A stretch of DNA of 64,000 bases, from positions 248,001-312,000 of the forward strand of contig NZ_JAPJBQ010000001.1 in NCBI RefSeq assembly GCF_026421305.1, given 5' to 3'. Numbering within the stretch: position 1 is the first letter of the stretch; every line of letters starts with the position of its first letter. The notes beneath the pieces are model-generated. The model saw only the letters and a program-made list of their open reading frames with translations, had not been told where the DNA came from and did no database searches. Shown in pieces: positions 33,581 to 43,721 of the stretch. Both the position numbers and the translations under genes were made by a program. This stretch comes from Dyella silvae (GTDB lineage Bacteria > Pseudomonadota > Gammaproteobacteria > Xanthomonadales > Rhodanobacteraceae).

Positions 33581-34207
33581 TCAAGCTTGCGATGCGCCAG
33601 CCCGGCGCAATTGCCTTGCCGCCCAACCCAGCCACAGCAGGATCAGCACAATAAGCACCTTTTGCATAAGGCCGGATGGCAACCCTTTCCACAGGGCCAG
33701 CAGCCACATCTGAGCGAAAGCCGCCCACGCGAGCACCACGCCCCAATATCCCATGTAACGCATGCGCGGATCGCGCACCCATCGCGACGACAGCAGCACC
33801 ATACCCATCACCAGGCACAGGAAAGTGGTTTGCGCCGCTTGGCCATGAATCAGTTGCGCGAGATTCTCCTGTGGCGTCTGTTGATAGAGCACCGTTGCTG
33901 CGACGATCGGCAATGTGACGGCGGCGATGAGAAACAGCACGCTGGCCAATCGGCTGCGAAGATCTTCGCGCGTTACCCGGTAACTGACCCACGCCAGGCA
34001 GGCGAGCCCCGTGGCCATGAAGTAGTAAGCGAAGCGAAGCCACGCGCCGCCGGGCCCTCTGAGATAGGCGCTCAATGGCATCACGAACGGGTCGAGATCG
34101 GCTCGCGTCGATTGCAGGATGCCTGCCGTCAGCGCGAACACCACGACCGTCAGGTTTATCCATGAGGCCGATAGCGAGAGCCAGGCATTCCGTGGCGAAG
34201 CGAGCAT
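33581..34207 (-). CDS. DUF998 family membrane protein
   Basis: 208 residues with six hydrophobic helices (starting at about residues 16, 55, 84, 120, 148 and 178) and the DUF998 landmark DPFVMPLSAY after helix 1. DUF998 proteins are integral membrane proteins of unknown function. Start and stop are 10 bases from the MFS exporter gene upstream, so it is the last gene of the MarR-MFS-DUF998 unit. It may assist or modulate export, but that is only inferred from position. Confidence 0.82.
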   Translation of the reverse strand: MLASPRNAWLSLSASWINLTVVVFALTAGILQSTRADLDPFVMPLSAYLRGPGGAWLRFAYYFMATGLACLAWVSYRVTREDLRSRLASVLFLIAAVTLPIVAATVLYQQTPQENLAQLIHGQAAQTTFLCLVMGMVLLSSRWVRDPRMRYMGYWGVVLAWAAFAQMWLLALWKGLPSGLMQKVLIVLILLWLGWAARQLRRAGASQA

Positions 34208-34217
34208 TCCGTGCTCC

Positions 34218-35756
34218 TTATTCGGTGGCGGGCGAGGGCGTGTGGAGACGATCCCGCAAAGGAATTTCCGGCAGCAGCAGGATCACCAGCAGGGCAAGTG
34301 CCACCACGCAGGTTCCAGCCGTGAAGGTTGATGCGATGGCGTGCCGGTAGAGCGCGACGGTAGCAGCCTGAACATGGTGCGTGAGCGCGCTGTCCGCCCC
34401 GCCGCCTTCCGGGAACATCGTCATGTGCGGCAGCGCACCGCCGTTCTGGCGACGCAATTGCCAGGCCAGCACGGCGCCCGAGCCGGCAACGCCTATCAGC
34501 CCTCCCAGCGAGCGGAAAAAGGTCAGCGTGGCGGTACCGACACCCCGATGCACCGGGGCGAGCGCGTTCTGTACGGCAATGGTCATGTTCGGCATCACCA
34601 GACCAAGGCCAAGACCCAGCGAAAGGATAGCCGGCTCGATCGTGCCGAGGCCTTGCGAGGTGGCGGCGCACCAGGTGAGTACAGCGAAGGCGATGGTGGC
34701 CAGGGTGAGTCCCGAGACCTGTGCGGGTTTGTAGCGTCCGGCTCGCAACAGCACGCGGCCGTTGAACAGTGACGACAGCGCCATGCCGGCCATCAATGGC
34801 CCGATGAGCAGACCGGAACGGGCAGGGCTCGCACCCATCACCAACTGAAAGAACAGCGGGAAAAACAGCGTTGCGCCGAGCAAGCCCATAAAGGTCAGTG
34901 CCATCACGATGCTGGCGACGACGAACAAGCGGTTGTGGAACAGGCCAAGCGGTAACACCGGTTCCGGTTCGTGCTTCACGTGCCGCACAAACAACACGCC
35001 GGTAACGATGGCGCAGGCGGCCAGGCTGGCGATGGGGAGGGATGCCCACGGCCATTCGCTACCGCCCAGCGTAAGCACCAGCAACAGCGAGACCGTGGCG
35101 GCAGTCATCAATACAGACCCCAGGTAATCGATGCGGCGCGCGTGCAGCGGGGCGTACTGGCGCAGCGTTCTGTTGATCATCACCAGCGCCACGGCGCCCA
35201 CGGGGAGGTTGACGTAGAAGATCCAGTGCCACGACAGCACGTCGGTGATGATGCCGCCGAGCAACGGCCCCAATACGCTGCAGATGGCGAAGATGGCAGC
35301 AATGACGCCCTGGCGTTTGCCGCGTTCCCTGGGTGGCACCATGTCGCCGATGATGATCTGCGCGAGTGGCAACAGGCCGCCGGCGCCTATGCCTTGAATG
35401 GCGCGAAACACGATCAGCTGAGGCAGGTTGCGCGATGCACCGCTCAGTACCGACCCCAGCAGAAACGTCAGGATGGCGATGGTCACCATGGGCTTGCGCC
35501 CGTACTGATCGCTCAGCTTGCCGTACAGCGGCATGGTGGCCGTTGATGCAAGTATGTATGCCGTGACCACCCAGGAGAGGTGGCTGATGCCGCCGAGGTC
35601 GCTCACGATGCGGGGCAAGGCCGTGGCGACAATGCTCTGGTCGATGGCGCCCAACGCCAGCACGATGACCAGACCGTAGAAAACCCGACGGACTTCTTGC
35701 GCCGTCGGAGCGTGGGTGTGATCGGCGGTGGTCGATGGAGTGTTGGAAAGGCTCAT
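34218..35756 (-). CDS. DHA2-type MFS multidrug exporter
   Basis: 512 residues with 14 predicted membrane helices, as in the EmrB/QacA group. Motif A-like GKLSDQYGRKP is between helices 2 and 3, and motif C-like GPLLGGIITD is in helix 5. It exports drugs or biocides using the proton gradient. Its start overlaps the stop of the MarR regulator gene by four bases, which ties expression to that repressor. The drug spectrum is unknown. Confidence 0.92.
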   Translation of the reverse strand: MSLSNTPSTTADHTHAPTAQEVRRVFYGLVIVLALGAIDQSIVATALPRIVSDLGGISHLSWVVTAYILASTATMPLYGKLSDQYGRKPMVTIAILTFLLGSVLSGASRNLPQLIVFRAIQGIGAGGLLPLAQIIIGDMVPPRERGKRQGVIAAIFAICSVLGPLLGGIITDVLSWHWIFYVNLPVGAVALVMINRTLRQYAPLHARRIDYLGSVLMTAATVSLLLVLTLGGSEWPWASLPIASLAACAIVTGVLFVRHVKHEPEPVLPLGLFHNRLFVVASIVMALTFMGLLGATLFFPLFFQLVMGASPARSGLLIGPLMAGMALSSLFNGRVLLRAGRYKPAQVSGLTLATIAFAVLTWCAATSQGLGTIEPAILSLGLGLGLVMPNMTIAVQNALAPVHRGVGTATLTFFRSLGGLIGVAGSGAVLAWQLRRQNGGALPHMTMFPEGGGADSALTHHVQAATVALYRHAIASTFTAGTCVVALALLVILLLPEIPLRDRLHTPSPATE

Positions 35757-36196
35757 GCGTCCAGTTCGTTCAATGCGGGAATGGCGGAGCGGATCGCATC
35801 GAGCGATTCGGGAGAGAGTCGTGCCAGCGCCTGAGCGAGGCGATCGGTGCGTTGCTTGCGTTTGGCGTGGATGAGCGCGCGCCCGCTCGTAGTGATCGCC
35901 AGCCCCACGCGGCGCCCATCGCCTGAGGCGGCATCCATGCGCTTCACCCAGCCGGCGGTCACCATGCTTTTGATGTGGCCGCTCATGGTTGGGCTACGCA
36001 GCTTTTCCAGTTGCGCCAATTCACCGACGCCGATGCCGGGGTGTTCGTCGATAACGACCAGCAGCTGGCTATGGAGCGGGGAAATGGTTTCGCTGCCCGT
36101 GTCGCTGCGAAGTTGCCGGTAAAGGCGCCGCAGGGCCGGGCGCAGTTGCTCAGCCAATGCGAGGGCGTCGTTCGGGGTCGTTGAGCTGATCGTCAT
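35753..36196 (-). CDS. MarR-family repressor of the MFS unit
   Basis: 147 residues. The winged helix with VGELAQLEKLRSPTMSGHIKSM and the wing DGRRVGLAITTSGR match MarR. It is the first gene of the unit and overlaps the MFS gene by four bases. A perfect 17-base palindrome lies just upstream of its start (36215-36231) and is the expected operator. MarR proteins release DNA when they bind small phenolic compounds or drugs. Confidence 0.93.
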   Translation of the reverse strand: MTISSTTPNDALALAEQLRPALRRLYRQLRSDTGSETISPLHSQLLVVIDEHPGIGVGELAQLEKLRSPTMSGHIKSMVTAGWVKRMDAASGDGRRVGLAITTSGRALIHAKRKQRTDRLAQALARLSPESLDAIRSAIPALNELDA

Positions 36197-36214
36197 GGTC
36201 CGCTCGCTGGGTAA

Positions 36215-36231
36215 ATAGGTAGGCTACCTAT
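36215..36231 (-). promoter_or_regulatory. MarR operator palindrome
   Basis: ATAGGTAG-G-CTACCTAT, perfect 8-bp arms, ending 18 bases upstream of the MarR start codon. The position between promoter and gene fits autorepression. Confidence 0.7.
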
Positions 36232-36270
36232 CTAATTTAGCGAATCGGCGCAGGCGCGACCAGTGCCTCG

Positions 36271-36711
36271 TCAGAGGCCGTGCCAGTGGAGCAGGGGGTC
36301 TCGCTGCAGGTCGTCGAGGTTGCCGGAAAGCATGGTTGCAGCGGCATCCAGCAGCTGGTGATCCACGGTGTGGAATCGGTACGACCTGGCCGTTCTCCCA
36401 ATCTCATCAAGTAGCAGGCTGAGGCCCAGCATATAGGTGCTGCAAAGCGTGTCGTCGCAACGCTGAGCCGCCCGGTGCGTGGCGGATGCCAGGGCAATGG
36501 CTGCAACGGAGACCTTGTGGGGTTTCGGGCCGATTTTTCCTTCGAACAGATCGGGCTTCCTCGCCCAGACGTTGGTGACCAATTGGTCTGCCAGCGTCCC
36601 CGGCGCGCCGTCCAGAAAGCCTTGCTCGACCAGCTGGCTGAGCAATCGGGTGACCGTCATGGTCGCCTGCAACTGGCCCGCGCGACCCCAAGGTACTTCG
36701 AAAGGACTCAT
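36271..36711 (-). CDS. Unknown 146-residue protein divergent from the his operon
   Basis: I prefer the ATG at 36709-36711 (MSPFEVPWGRAGQ), which has GGAG nine bases upstream; ATGs at 36720 and 36726 are alternatives. The sequence is mostly helical (TVTRLLSQLVEQGFL, VAAIALASATHRAAQRC, YMLGLSLLLDEIGRTARSY) with no membrane segment or signal peptide. Two cysteines occur close together (RCDDTLCSTY). I do not recognise a family. It is transcribed away from the his regulator gene, so both share the 207-base intergenic region. Confidence 0.5.
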   Translation of the reverse strand: MSPFEVPWGRAGQLQATMTVTRLLSQLVEQGFLDGAPGTLADQLVTNVWARKPDLFEGKIGPKPHKVSVAAIALASATHRAAQRCDDTLCSTYMLGLSLLLDEIGRTARSYRFHTVDHQLLDAAATMLSGNLDDLQRDPLLHWHGL

Positions 36712-36858
36712 TGGCAGCATCTCCATGTCCGGGATCTTGCGGCAACGACCGGCGGATACTCGCAAGAAGTTGCAGAGCTTGCGATACGCCAAAGGTTGGG
36801 TGCCGGTCGCGCTAGTGCGGAAGGCTTAACCCGCGCCGGAGGTGGCGTCCCAACCGGC

Positions 36859-36915
36859 TTGCTGCGCTGCGGAACGTCGCGTATGATGCGCTCCATCGTA
36901 TTAATGCATTAGTAC
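36859..36915 (+). promoter_or_regulatory. his operon promoter with TrpR-like operator
   Basis: -35 TTGCTG (36859-36864), 17-base spacer, -10 TATGAT (36882-36887). Just downstream lies GTATTAATGCATTAGTAC (36898-36915), a near-perfect palindrome (8 of 9 pairs) whose half-site TTAGTAC is close to the E. coli TrpR half-site CTAGTAC. It would overlap the start of transcription. Confidence 0.7.
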
Positions 36916-36918
36916 ATT

Positions 36919-37254
36919 ATGAAGCGTCGATCGCTCGATCCCGAGACCCCTGCGGAGTCCGCCGAACTCAGTCTTTGCGAGGCTTTGCTGTCGCTGAAGA
37001 ATGCCGAGGAGATGTCGGCCTTCCTGCACGACCTGTGCACGCCCGCCGAGCTGGAAGTGCTGGTGGATCGCTGGCGCGTGGTGCCGTACCTGCTGGACGG
37101 CGTGTCCTACCGCGAAATCCATGAGCGAACCGCGGTAAGCATCACGACCATCGGCCGCGTTGCGCGTTTTCTCAACCAGGGCAGCGGTGGCTATCTCGCC
37201 GCTTCCGCCCGTGCCGCCCGCCGCCGTGCGGCCAGCAAGAAGGTAAAAGCATGA
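36919..37254 (+). CDS. TrpR-superfamily (YerC/YecD-like) regulator heading the his operon
   Basis: 111 residues. The TrpR-like fold is seen in LCEALLSLKNAEEMSAFLHDLCTPAE, the VDRWRVVPYLLDG turn and the helix-turn-helix SYREIHERTAVSITTIGRVARFL. It starts three bases after a TrpR-type palindrome and overlaps hisG by four bases. As I recall, comparative genomics has proposed a TrpR-family histidine repressor (called HisR) in Xanthomonadales. Position and operator here fit such a role, with histidine as likely co-repressor. That is inference, not shown by the sequence. Confidence 0.88.
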   Translation: MKRRSLDPETPAESAELSLCEALLSLKNAEEMSAFLHDLCTPAELEVLVDRWRVVPYLLDGVSYREIHERTAVSITTIGRVARFLNQGSGGYLAASARAARRRAASKKVKA

Positions 37255-38144
37255 AGCCGCGCGACCGACTGCGAATCGCGATGCAGAAGTCCGGCCGGCT
37301 CACCGAGCCGGCACTCGAGCTGCTCAACCGTTGTGGCCTTACCTTCCGTCAGAGCCGTGACAAGCTGTTCTGCTTTGGTGAAGGCGAGCCCGTCGACCTC
37401 CTGCTCGTGCGCGATGACGATATTCCGGGGCTGATCTCGCAAGGCGTATGCGACCTGGGCATCGTGGGGCGCAACGTGCTCAGCGAGTTCCAGCAGACCG
37501 ACGGCCGTGAAGGGCCCGAACTGGCCGAATGGCGGCCGCTGGGGTTCGGACGCTGCCGTCTTTCCATCGCTGTACCGCAGGAGATGGATTACCGCGAACC
37601 CGAGCAGCTGCACGGTCAGCGCATCGCCACGTCCTATCCCGGTTTGCTGGGTGCGTGGTTGCGCGAGCGGGGCGTGGAAGCGGGCGTGGTCACGTTGGCC
37701 GGTTCGGTAGAGATTGCTCCCAAGCTGGGTACGGCCGATGCCATCTGCGATCTGGTGCAGAGCGGCGGCACGCTGGTGGCCAATCAGCTGCGCGAGGTGG
37801 AAGTGCTGCTGGAGAGCGAGGCGGTACTCGCTGGTCCGCAGACGCTGCCGACCGACGAGCGTGGCGACATGATCGATCTGCTGCTGAAACGACTGGACGG
37901 TGTTATCCAGGTGCGCGAATCGCGCCTGCTGCTGTTGCAAGCGCCACGTCACGCGCTGGATGCCGTCATCCGCCTGTTGCCGGGCGGTCCGCAGCCAACC
38001 TTGCTGCCGGTAGCCGGACAGCCCGACCAGCTCATGCTGCAGGCGCTGTGCGCTGGCGAAGTGAGCTGGCGCCAGCTGGAAGAGATCAAGAAAGCCGGTG
38101 CACGCGAGATGTTCGTGTTGCCGGTAGAAAAGATGCTTGCGTAA
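37251..38144 (+). CDS. hisG: ATP phosphoribosyltransferase, long form
   Basis: 297 residues. It condenses ATP and PRPP, the first and feedback-controlled step of histidine synthesis. The start LRIAMQKSGRLTEPALELL and the PRPP-binding region GTADAICDLVQSGGTL are typical. The last ~70 residues are the regulatory domain of the long, HisZ-independent form that binds histidine itself. The gene overlaps its upstream regulator by four bases. Confidence 0.96.
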   Translation: MKPRDRLRIAMQKSGRLTEPALELLNRCGLTFRQSRDKLFCFGEGEPVDLLLVRDDDIPGLISQGVCDLGIVGRNVLSEFQQTDGREGPELAEWRPLGFGRCRLSIAVPQEMDYREPEQLHGQRIATSYPGLLGAWLRERGVEAGVVTLAGSVEIAPKLGTADAICDLVQSGGTLVANQLREVEVLLESEAVLAGPQTLPTDERGDMIDLLLKRLDGVIQVRESRLLLLQAPRHALDAVIRLLPGGPQPTLLPVAGQPDQLMLQALCAGEVSWRQLEEIKKAGAREMFVLPVEKMLA

Positions 38145-38170
38145 CGCAGGCGAATAAAGGGTAGCGTGGC

Positions 38171-39478
38171 ATGAACCGCCTAGACTGGAATGCATTGGAT
38201 AGCGCCGAGCAGGGCGCTGCGCTTGCGCGGCCGGCGCAGTCGCGTGCTGACAACCTGCGCAATGGCGCAGAGCAAATTATTGCTCGCGTGCGGGCCGATG
38301 GTGATACGGCATTACGCGAACTGAGCGCACGTTTCGATCGCTGTGTGCTGGACGCCATTGAAGTCACCGAGCAGGAATTCCACGGTGCGGAAGCGCGTCT
38401 GTCGCCGGCGCTGAAAGCTGCGATCGAGGAGGCCGCCTCCCGCATCGATGCGTTTCATCGCGCGGCGGCACCGAAGCCGGTGGCGCTCGAAACGGCGCCA
38501 GGGGTGGTCGTGGAGCGCGTGCTGCGTCCGATCCGCCGCGTCGGCCTGTATGTGCCGGCGGGTAGTGCGCCGTTGCCTTCCACGGCATTGATGCTTGGCG
38601 TGCCTGCACGCATCGCAGGCTGCGCGGAAGTGGTGCTGTGCTCGCCAGCGCGTGCCGATGGCCGTTGTGATGACGCGGTGCTTTACGCGGCACGCATCAC
38701 CGGCGTGCATCGCGTATTCAAGCTGGGTGGTGCGCAGGCAATTGCAGCCATGGCATACGGTACGGAATCGGTACCCAAGTGCGACAAGCTGTTCGGGCCG
38801 GGCAATGCCTGGGTGACCGAGGCCAAGCTGCAGGTGTCCGGCGATCCGGAGGGTGCAGCCATCGACATGCCCGCGGGCCCATCCGAAGTGCTGGTTATCG
38901 CCGATGGCGAGGCCAATCCTGTGTTCGTGGCGGCGGATCTGCTCTCGCAGGCGGAGCATGGTCCTGACTCGCAGGTGATCCTGCTCAGCCCATCTGCGGC
39001 ATTGCTCGATGCGGTCGAGGCCGAGGTGGAGCGCCAGTGCGCCGCCTTGCCGCGCGCGGAGATTGCGGAGATGGCGCTGTCGCAAAGCCGCCTTATTGCC
39101 GTGTCGTCGCTGGCGCAGGCGATCGAGGTAAGCAACGTCTACGCACCCGAGCACCTGATCCTTCAGGTGGCACAACCGCGTGACCTGCTACCCGGCATTG
39201 AAAGTGCGGGCTCCGTGTTTCTCGGCGCGTGGACGCCTGAATCGGTCGGCGACTATTGCAGCGGCAGCAACCACGTGTTGCCCACCTATGGCTATGCACG
39301 CAGCTACAGCGGCGTCTCGGTGGCCAGTTTCCAGAAGCAAATCACGGTGCAGGAACTGTCGCCCGAAGGATTGCGCGCCATTGGTCCGTGCACCGCGACG
39401 CTGGCAGCGGCCGAGCAGCTGGAAGCCCATCGCCGTGCGGTCACCTTGCGTCTGGCTGCGTTGGAGACGGCAGCATGA
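38171..39478 (+). CDS. hisD: Histidinol dehydrogenase
   Basis: 435 residues. It performs the last two oxidations from histidinol to histidine with NAD and zinc. Family landmarks are [16 protein letters not shown], the [14 protein letters not shown] region, [10 protein letters not shown], the zinc/substrate-binding [11 protein letters not shown], and the late SGSNHVLPT. Starts 26 bases after hisG and overlaps hisC by four bases. Confidence 0.97.
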   Translation: MNRLDWNALDSAEQGAALARPAQSRADNLRNGAEQIIARVRADGDTALRELSARFDRCVLDAIEVTEQEFHGAEARLSPALKAAIEEAASRIDAFHRAAAPKPVALETAPGVVVERVLRPIRRVGLYVPAGSAPLPSTALMLGVPARIAGCAEVVLCSPARADGRCDDAVLYAARITGVHRVFKLGGAQAIAAMAYGTESVPKCDKLFGPGNAWVTEAKLQVSGDPEGAAIDMPAGPSEVLVIADGEANPVFVAADLLSQAEHGPDSQVILLSPSAALLDAVEAEVERQCAALPRAEIAEMALSQSRLIAVSSLAQAIEVSNVYAPEHLILQVAQPRDLLPGIESAGSVFLGAWTPESVGDYCSGSNHVLPTYGYARSYSGVSVASFQKQITVQELSPEGLRAIGPCTATLAAAEQLEAHRRAVTLRLAALETAA

Positions 39479-40581
39479 GCGTGCTCGATCTGGCTCGTCC
39501 CGAGATTCGCGCCATGCAGCCGTATTCCTCCGCGCGTATGGAGGCGAGCGGCGGCAAAGTCATGCTCAACGCCAACGAATCGGCGTGGGCGCCGCCGGGC
39601 GATCATGGATTGGGCTGCAACCGCTACCCCGATCCGCAGCCGCGTGAGCTGACCGATGCCCTGGCGTCACTTTATGGCGTCAGGCCCGAGCAGGTGCTCG
39701 TGGGCCGAGGTAGCGATGAGGCTATCGATCTGCTGGTGCGGGCGTTTTGCCGTGCCGGTGAAGATGCCATCGCCATCCAGCCACCTACCTTTGGCATGTA
39801 CGCGGTCTGTGCCCGTGTACAGAACGCGGGCATCGTGGAAGTGCCCTTGGCTGCGGACTTCTCGCTCGACGCGGTGGCCTTGCTGGCGGCCGTGACGCCG
39901 GCGGTGAAACTGGTGTTCGTGTGCACGCCCAACAACCCGACCGGTCAGCTGGTGTCGCCGGAAACGATCGAGCGTCTGGCCATCGCGCTAAAAGGACGCG
40001 CTTTGCTGGTGGTCGACGAGGCCTATATCGAGTTTGCCGACGCGGTGAGCGTGGCGAGCTTGATCAACCGCTATGACAACCTTGCGGTACTACGTACCTT
40101 GTCGAAAGCCTGGGCCCTGGCGGGTGCGCGTATCGGCACTTTGCTTGCGAACGAAGAAGTCATCACCTTGCTACGCCGTGTCATGGCGCCTTATCCGTTG
40201 CCGCGCCCTTGCATTGCGCTGGCGCTGGAAGCGTTGTCCAGCACGGGGCAGGCCGAAGTGCGCGTACATCTGGCCACGGTGCGTGAGCAGCGCGAACGCA
40301 TGGCCTCAGCGCTGGCCGTGCTGCCGGGCGTGCGCGAGGTATTGCCCTCGCAGGCGAATTTCCTGGCGGTACGCTTCGATGATGCCGGCGCGGTTTACCA
40401 GCGCCTGCTCGAGGCCGGCATTGTGGTGCGCGATGTACGTCGTTATCCCGGCCTTGGCGACGCGTTGCGCATCACCATCGGCAATGTGGAAGAAAACGAC
40501 CGCGTGCTGACCGTATTGAAGCGTCCGGCCCAGGATGGCCGGCATGTTGCCGATGGACTGGCCTCAGGTGAACGTGCATGA
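39475..40581 (+). CDS. hisC: Histidinol-phosphate aminotransferase
   Basis: 368 residues from the ATG at 39475. PLP-dependent class I/II aminotransferase; the PLP lysine lies in [15 protein letters not shown], and earlier landmarks are [20 protein letters not shown] and TPNNPTG. It converts imidazole-acetol phosphate to histidinol phosphate. It overlaps hisD at its start (ATGA) and hisB at its end, showing tight operon packing. Confidence 0.97.
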   Translation: MSVLDLARPEIRAMQPYSSARMEASGGKVMLNANESAWAPPGDHGLGCNRYPDPQPRELTDALASLYGVRPEQVLVGRGSDEAIDLLVRAFCRAGEDAIAIQPPTFGMYAVCARVQNAGIVEVPLAADFSLDAVALLAAVTPAVKLVFVCTPNNPTGQLVSPETIERLAIALKGRALLVVDEAYIEFADAVSVASLINRYDNLAVLRTLSKAWALAGARIGTLLANEEVITLLRRVMAPYPLPRPCIALALEALSSTGQAEVRVHLATVREQRERMASALAVLPGVREVLPSQANFLAVRFDDAGAVYQRLLEAGIVVRDVRRYPGLGDALRITIGNVEENDRVLTVLKRPAQDGRHVADGLASGERA

Positions 40582-41642
40582 GCCGCAAGATCCTTTTCAT
40601 CGACCGTGACGGCTGCCTGATCGAGGAGCCGGAAGACCTCCAGATCGACAGCTACGAAAAATTCGCCCTGTTGCCTGGGGTGATTGCCGCGCTTCAGCGA
40701 TTCGTCGCCGCGGGTTATGAGCTGGTGATGGTCACCAATCAGGATGGCCTTGGTACAGCGAGTTTCCCCATAGAGGATTTCACCGGTCCGCACGAGCTGC
40801 TGATGCGCATCCTGTCATCGCAAGGGATTCGCGTGCGTGAAGTGCTGATCGACCGCAGTTTTCTGCACGAACGAAAAGACACGCGCAAACCGGGCGTTGG
40901 CATGCTGCGCCACTATCTGGCCGATGACGGCTGGAGCCGCGCCGCCTCCGCCATGATTGGCGACCGCGACACCGACCTTCAGTTTGCCGCGAACATGGGC
41001 GTGCGCGGTCTTCGCGTAGGCCCGCAAGGGGTGAGCTGGGACGAGATTGCGCACCAGTTGCTGGACGCGCCCCGCGTGGCGACGATCGAACGCAACACCC
41101 GCGAGACACAGATCACCGTCAGCGTGAACCTCGACAAGGCGGCTGAGCCGCAGATCCACACCGGTCTGGGCTTCTTCGATCACATGCTCGAGCAAATAGG
41201 CAAGCATGGCGGTTTTGCGCTGGCGCTACGTTGCGACGGCGATACGCACATCGATGAGCACCACACCATCGAAGACTGCGCGTTGGCACTGGGGCAGGCG
41301 TTGCGTCAGGCGTTGGGCGACAAGCGTGGTATCGCGCGTTATGGCTTCACGCTACCAATGGACGAGTCGCAGGCAAGCGCAGCGCTGGACCTGTCCGGCC
41401 GCCCGTTTTTCGTGTTCGAGGGACAGTTCCCCCGCGAGCGCGTCGGCGATGTGCCGACCGAACTGGTGCCGCACTTTTTCCGCTCGCTGTGCGAAACGCT
41501 GGGTGCAAACCTGCATCTGCGCGTGCAGGGTGACAACGCGCATCACATGGTCGAAGCCTGCTTTAAAGTGGTGGCACGCACGTTGCGCCAGGCGATCCGG
41601 CGCGAAGGCAGCGAGCTGCCAAGCACCAAGGGAGCGCTGTGA
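40578..41642 (+). CDS. hisB: Bifunctional histidinol-phosphatase / imidazoleglycerol-phosphate dehydratase
   Basis: 354 residues. The N-terminal HAD phosphatase ([11 protein letters not shown] at residue ~6, later [12 protein letters not shown]) is fused to the dehydratase, whose metal-binding stretches are [29 protein letters not shown] and [13 protein letters not shown]. This fused form, as in E. coli, performs steps six and eight of the pathway. It overlaps hisC by four bases and hisH by one. Confidence 0.97.
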   Translation: MSRKILFIDRDGCLIEEPEDLQIDSYEKFALLPGVIAALQRFVAAGYELVMVTNQDGLGTASFPIEDFTGPHELLMRILSSQGIRVREVLIDRSFLHERKDTRKPGVGMLRHYLADDGWSRAASAMIGDRDTDLQFAANMGVRGLRVGPQGVSWDEIAHQLLDAPRVATIERNTRETQITVSVNLDKAAEPQIHTGLGFFDHMLEQIGKHGGFALALRCDGDTHIDEHHTIEDCALALGQALRQALGDKRGIARYGFTLPMDESQASAALDLSGRPFFVFEGQFPRERVGDVPTELVPHFFRSLCETLGANLHLRVQGDNAHHMVEACFKVVARTLRQAIRREGSELPSTKGAL

Positions 41643-42232
41643 TGAGCGTGGTGCTGGTGGACGCCGGCGGCACCAATATCGGCTCGGTGCGTTACGCGTT
41701 GCAGCGGCTGGGCGTGGATGCGGCATTGACGTCCGACGCCTCCGCTATTCGTGCGGCCGACAAGGTCATCCTTCCCGGCGTCGGCGCGGCGGGGCCAGGT
41801 ATGGCCCGCTTGCGCGAGCTGGGGCTGGTGGATTTGATCCGCTCGCTGACCCAGCCGGTGCTCGGGGTATGCCTGGGCATGCAGTTGTTGTGCGAACGCT
41901 CGGAGGAAGGCGATACGCCGTGCCTTGGCGTGGTGCCTGCGACGGTGCGCCGATTCGATGAGCAACCCGGACTACGTGTGCCGCACATGGGCTGGAACCG
42001 GCTTCGGCCGCGGCGCGCGCATCCCTTGCTCGCGGGTGTGGGCGAGGATGACTGGGCCTACTTCGTGCACAGCTACGCCGTGCCCACCGGTGATTACGCA
42101 CTGGCAACCACCGACTACGGTGGGGAGTTTGCCTGCGTGATCCAGCGCGGCAACTTTCACGGCATGCAATTTCACCCGGAGCGTTCGGCCCAGGTCGGCG
42201 CTCGCCTGCTGAAGAACTTCCTCGAGCTATGA
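41642..42232 (+). CDS. hisH: Imidazole glycerol phosphate synthase, glutaminase subunit
   Basis: 196 residues; ATG at 41642 overlaps the hisB stop by one base. Class I glutamine amidotransferase with the nucleophile cysteine in GVCLGMQLL and the His-Glu pair in MQFHPERS. It passes ammonia to HisF. It overlaps hisA by four bases. Confidence 0.96.
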   Translation: MSVVLVDAGGTNIGSVRYALQRLGVDAALTSDASAIRAADKVILPGVGAAGPGMARLRELGLVDLIRSLTQPVLGVCLGMQLLCERSEEGDTPCLGVVPATVRRFDEQPGLRVPHMGWNRLRPRRAHPLLAGVGEDDWAYFVHSYAVPTGDYALATTDYGGEFACVIQRGNFHGMQFHPERSAQVGARLLKNFLEL

Positions 42233-42957
42233 GCTTCACTGTCATTCCAGCCATCGACCTTCGTAGCGGACGCGTGGTGCGTCTCAAACAGGGCGACTAT
42301 GCGCAGCAGACCACCTACGACGCCGATCCGCGTCAGCTCGCCCGCGATTACGCGGGTGAAGGCGCAGTGTGGCTGCATCTCGTGGATCTTGACGGCGCGC
42401 GCGGCGGCAGCCTGGACAACCTTGCCGTGATCGAGGCAATCGCCAGCGATGGCATGCGCATCCAGGCCGGTGGCGGCGTACGTTCAGAGGCGGACGTGCA
42501 GCGATTGTTCGACGCAGGCGTTTCACGCGTCGTGCTTGGCAGCCTGGCGATTCGCGAACCTGAGCAAGTGGCCGGCTGGCTGACGACGCATGGCGCCGAC
42601 CGTTTCACCATCGCGCTGGATACGCTGCAGAAGGATGGTGCGTGGACCTTGCCGAGCGCCGGTTGGACCGAAGCGGAGTCGCAAACCCTCGACGACCTTG
42701 CGCCGTGGTATGCCGCGCGAGGCGCAAAGCATCTGTTGTGCACGGATATCCACCGCGACGGTATGTTGGCGGGCTTTAACCTCGACCTCTATCGCTATCT
42801 GGCCACTGCCGTGCCCACGCTGGCCGTGCAGGCATCCGGTGGCGTGCGTTCGCTTGACGACATTCGTGCGGCGCGTGAGGCGGGTGCGCGGGGTGTGATC
42901 CTTGGCCGTGCCTTGCTCGAAGGGCGCTTCACCGTGAGGGAGGCACTCGCATGTTGA
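42229..42957 (+). CDS. hisA: ProFAR isomerase
   Basis: 242 residues, a (beta-alpha)8 barrel with the half-barrel phosphate motifs. The N-terminal catalytic aspartate is in [19 protein letters not shown], and the second acid is in [14 protein letters not shown]. It isomerises ProFAR to PRFAR, the substrate of HisF-HisH. It overlaps hisH by four and hisF by seven bases. Confidence 0.96.
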   Translation: MSFTVIPAIDLRSGRVVRLKQGDYAQQTTYDADPRQLARDYAGEGAVWLHLVDLDGARGGSLDNLAVIEAIASDGMRIQAGGGVRSEADVQRLFDAGVSRVVLGSLAIREPEQVAGWLTTHGADRFTIALDTLQKDGAWTLPSAGWTEAESQTLDDLAPWYAARGAKHLLCTDIHRDGMLAGFNLDLYRYLATAVPTLAVQASGGVRSLDDIRAAREAGARGVILGRALLEGRFTVREALAC

Positions 42958-43721
42958 GCCGCCGCATCATTCCCTGTCTGGACGTGCGCGACGGCAAGGT
43001 CGTCAAGGGCGTGCGTTTTCGCGATCACGTGGTGATGGGTGAGATCGTCGATCTTGCGCTGCGCTATCGCGACGAAGGTGCTGACGAGCTGGTGTTCTAC
43101 GACATCACCGCCAGCCCCGAAGGGCGCACCGTAGATCGCGGCTGGGTCGAGCGGGTGGCGCGGGTCATCGATATTCCGTTCTGCGTGGCGGGCGGTATTC
43201 GCAGTGTCGACGAAGCGCGCGCTGTGTTGCACGCCGGCGCGGACAAGATCTCAGTGAATTCGCCCGCGCTGGAGCGGCCTGCGTTGATCGACGAGCTGGC
43301 CGGCGCATTCGGTGTGCAATGCGTGGTGGTCGGTGTCGACAGTCTGCGTGACAGCGATGGCGAGTGGCGCGTGCGCCAGTACACCGGCGATCCATCGCGC
43401 ACGCAGGCCTTGCCGCGCCGGACGCTGGACTGGGTGGTGGAGGCGCAGAAGCGTGGCGCCGGGGAAATCGTGCTCAACTGCATGGGCAGTGATGGCGTGC
43501 GTCAGGGCTACGATCTGGATCAGCTCGCGGTGGTCAGGGCCATTTGCCAGGTGCCATTGATCGCGTCAGGTGGCGCGGGTGCCGCCGAGCATTTCCGCGA
43601 TGCCTTCACCGAGGCCGATGTTGACGGTGCGCTGGCAGCCAGTGTGTTCCACTCCGGCGCCATCGCCATTCCCGATCTGAAGCAGTCGCTGGCGGGTTGG
43701 GGCGTAGCAGTAAGGATTTAG
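42951..43721 (+). CDS. hisF: Imidazole glycerol phosphate synthase, cyclase subunit
   Basis: 256 residues, barrel fold related to His[21 protein letters not shown] carries the first catalytic aspartate, and [16 protein letters not shown] the second. With ammonia from HisH it makes imidazole glycerol phosphate and AICAR, linking histidine with purine synthesis. It overlaps hisA by seven bases; a 94-base repeat-rich gap follows. Confidence 0.97.
   Translation: MLSRRIIPCLDVRDGKVVKGVRFRDHVVMGEIVDLALRYRDEGADELVFYDITASPEGRTVDRGWVERVARVIDIPFCVAGGIRSVDEARAVLHAGADKISVNSPALERPALIDELAGAFGVQCVVVGVDSLRDSDGEWRVRQYTGDPSRTQALPRRTLDWVVEAQKRGAGEIVLNCMGSDGVRQGYDLDQLAVVRAICQVPLIASGGAGAAEHFRDAFTEADVDGALAASVFHSGAIAIPDLKQSLAGWGVAVRI

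Noticed and set aside
36700-36918. Histidine attenuator or leader peptide upstream of the his operon
   Set aside because: I looked for a short gene with a run of His codons and a terminator before hisG and found none; a repressor gene is there instead.
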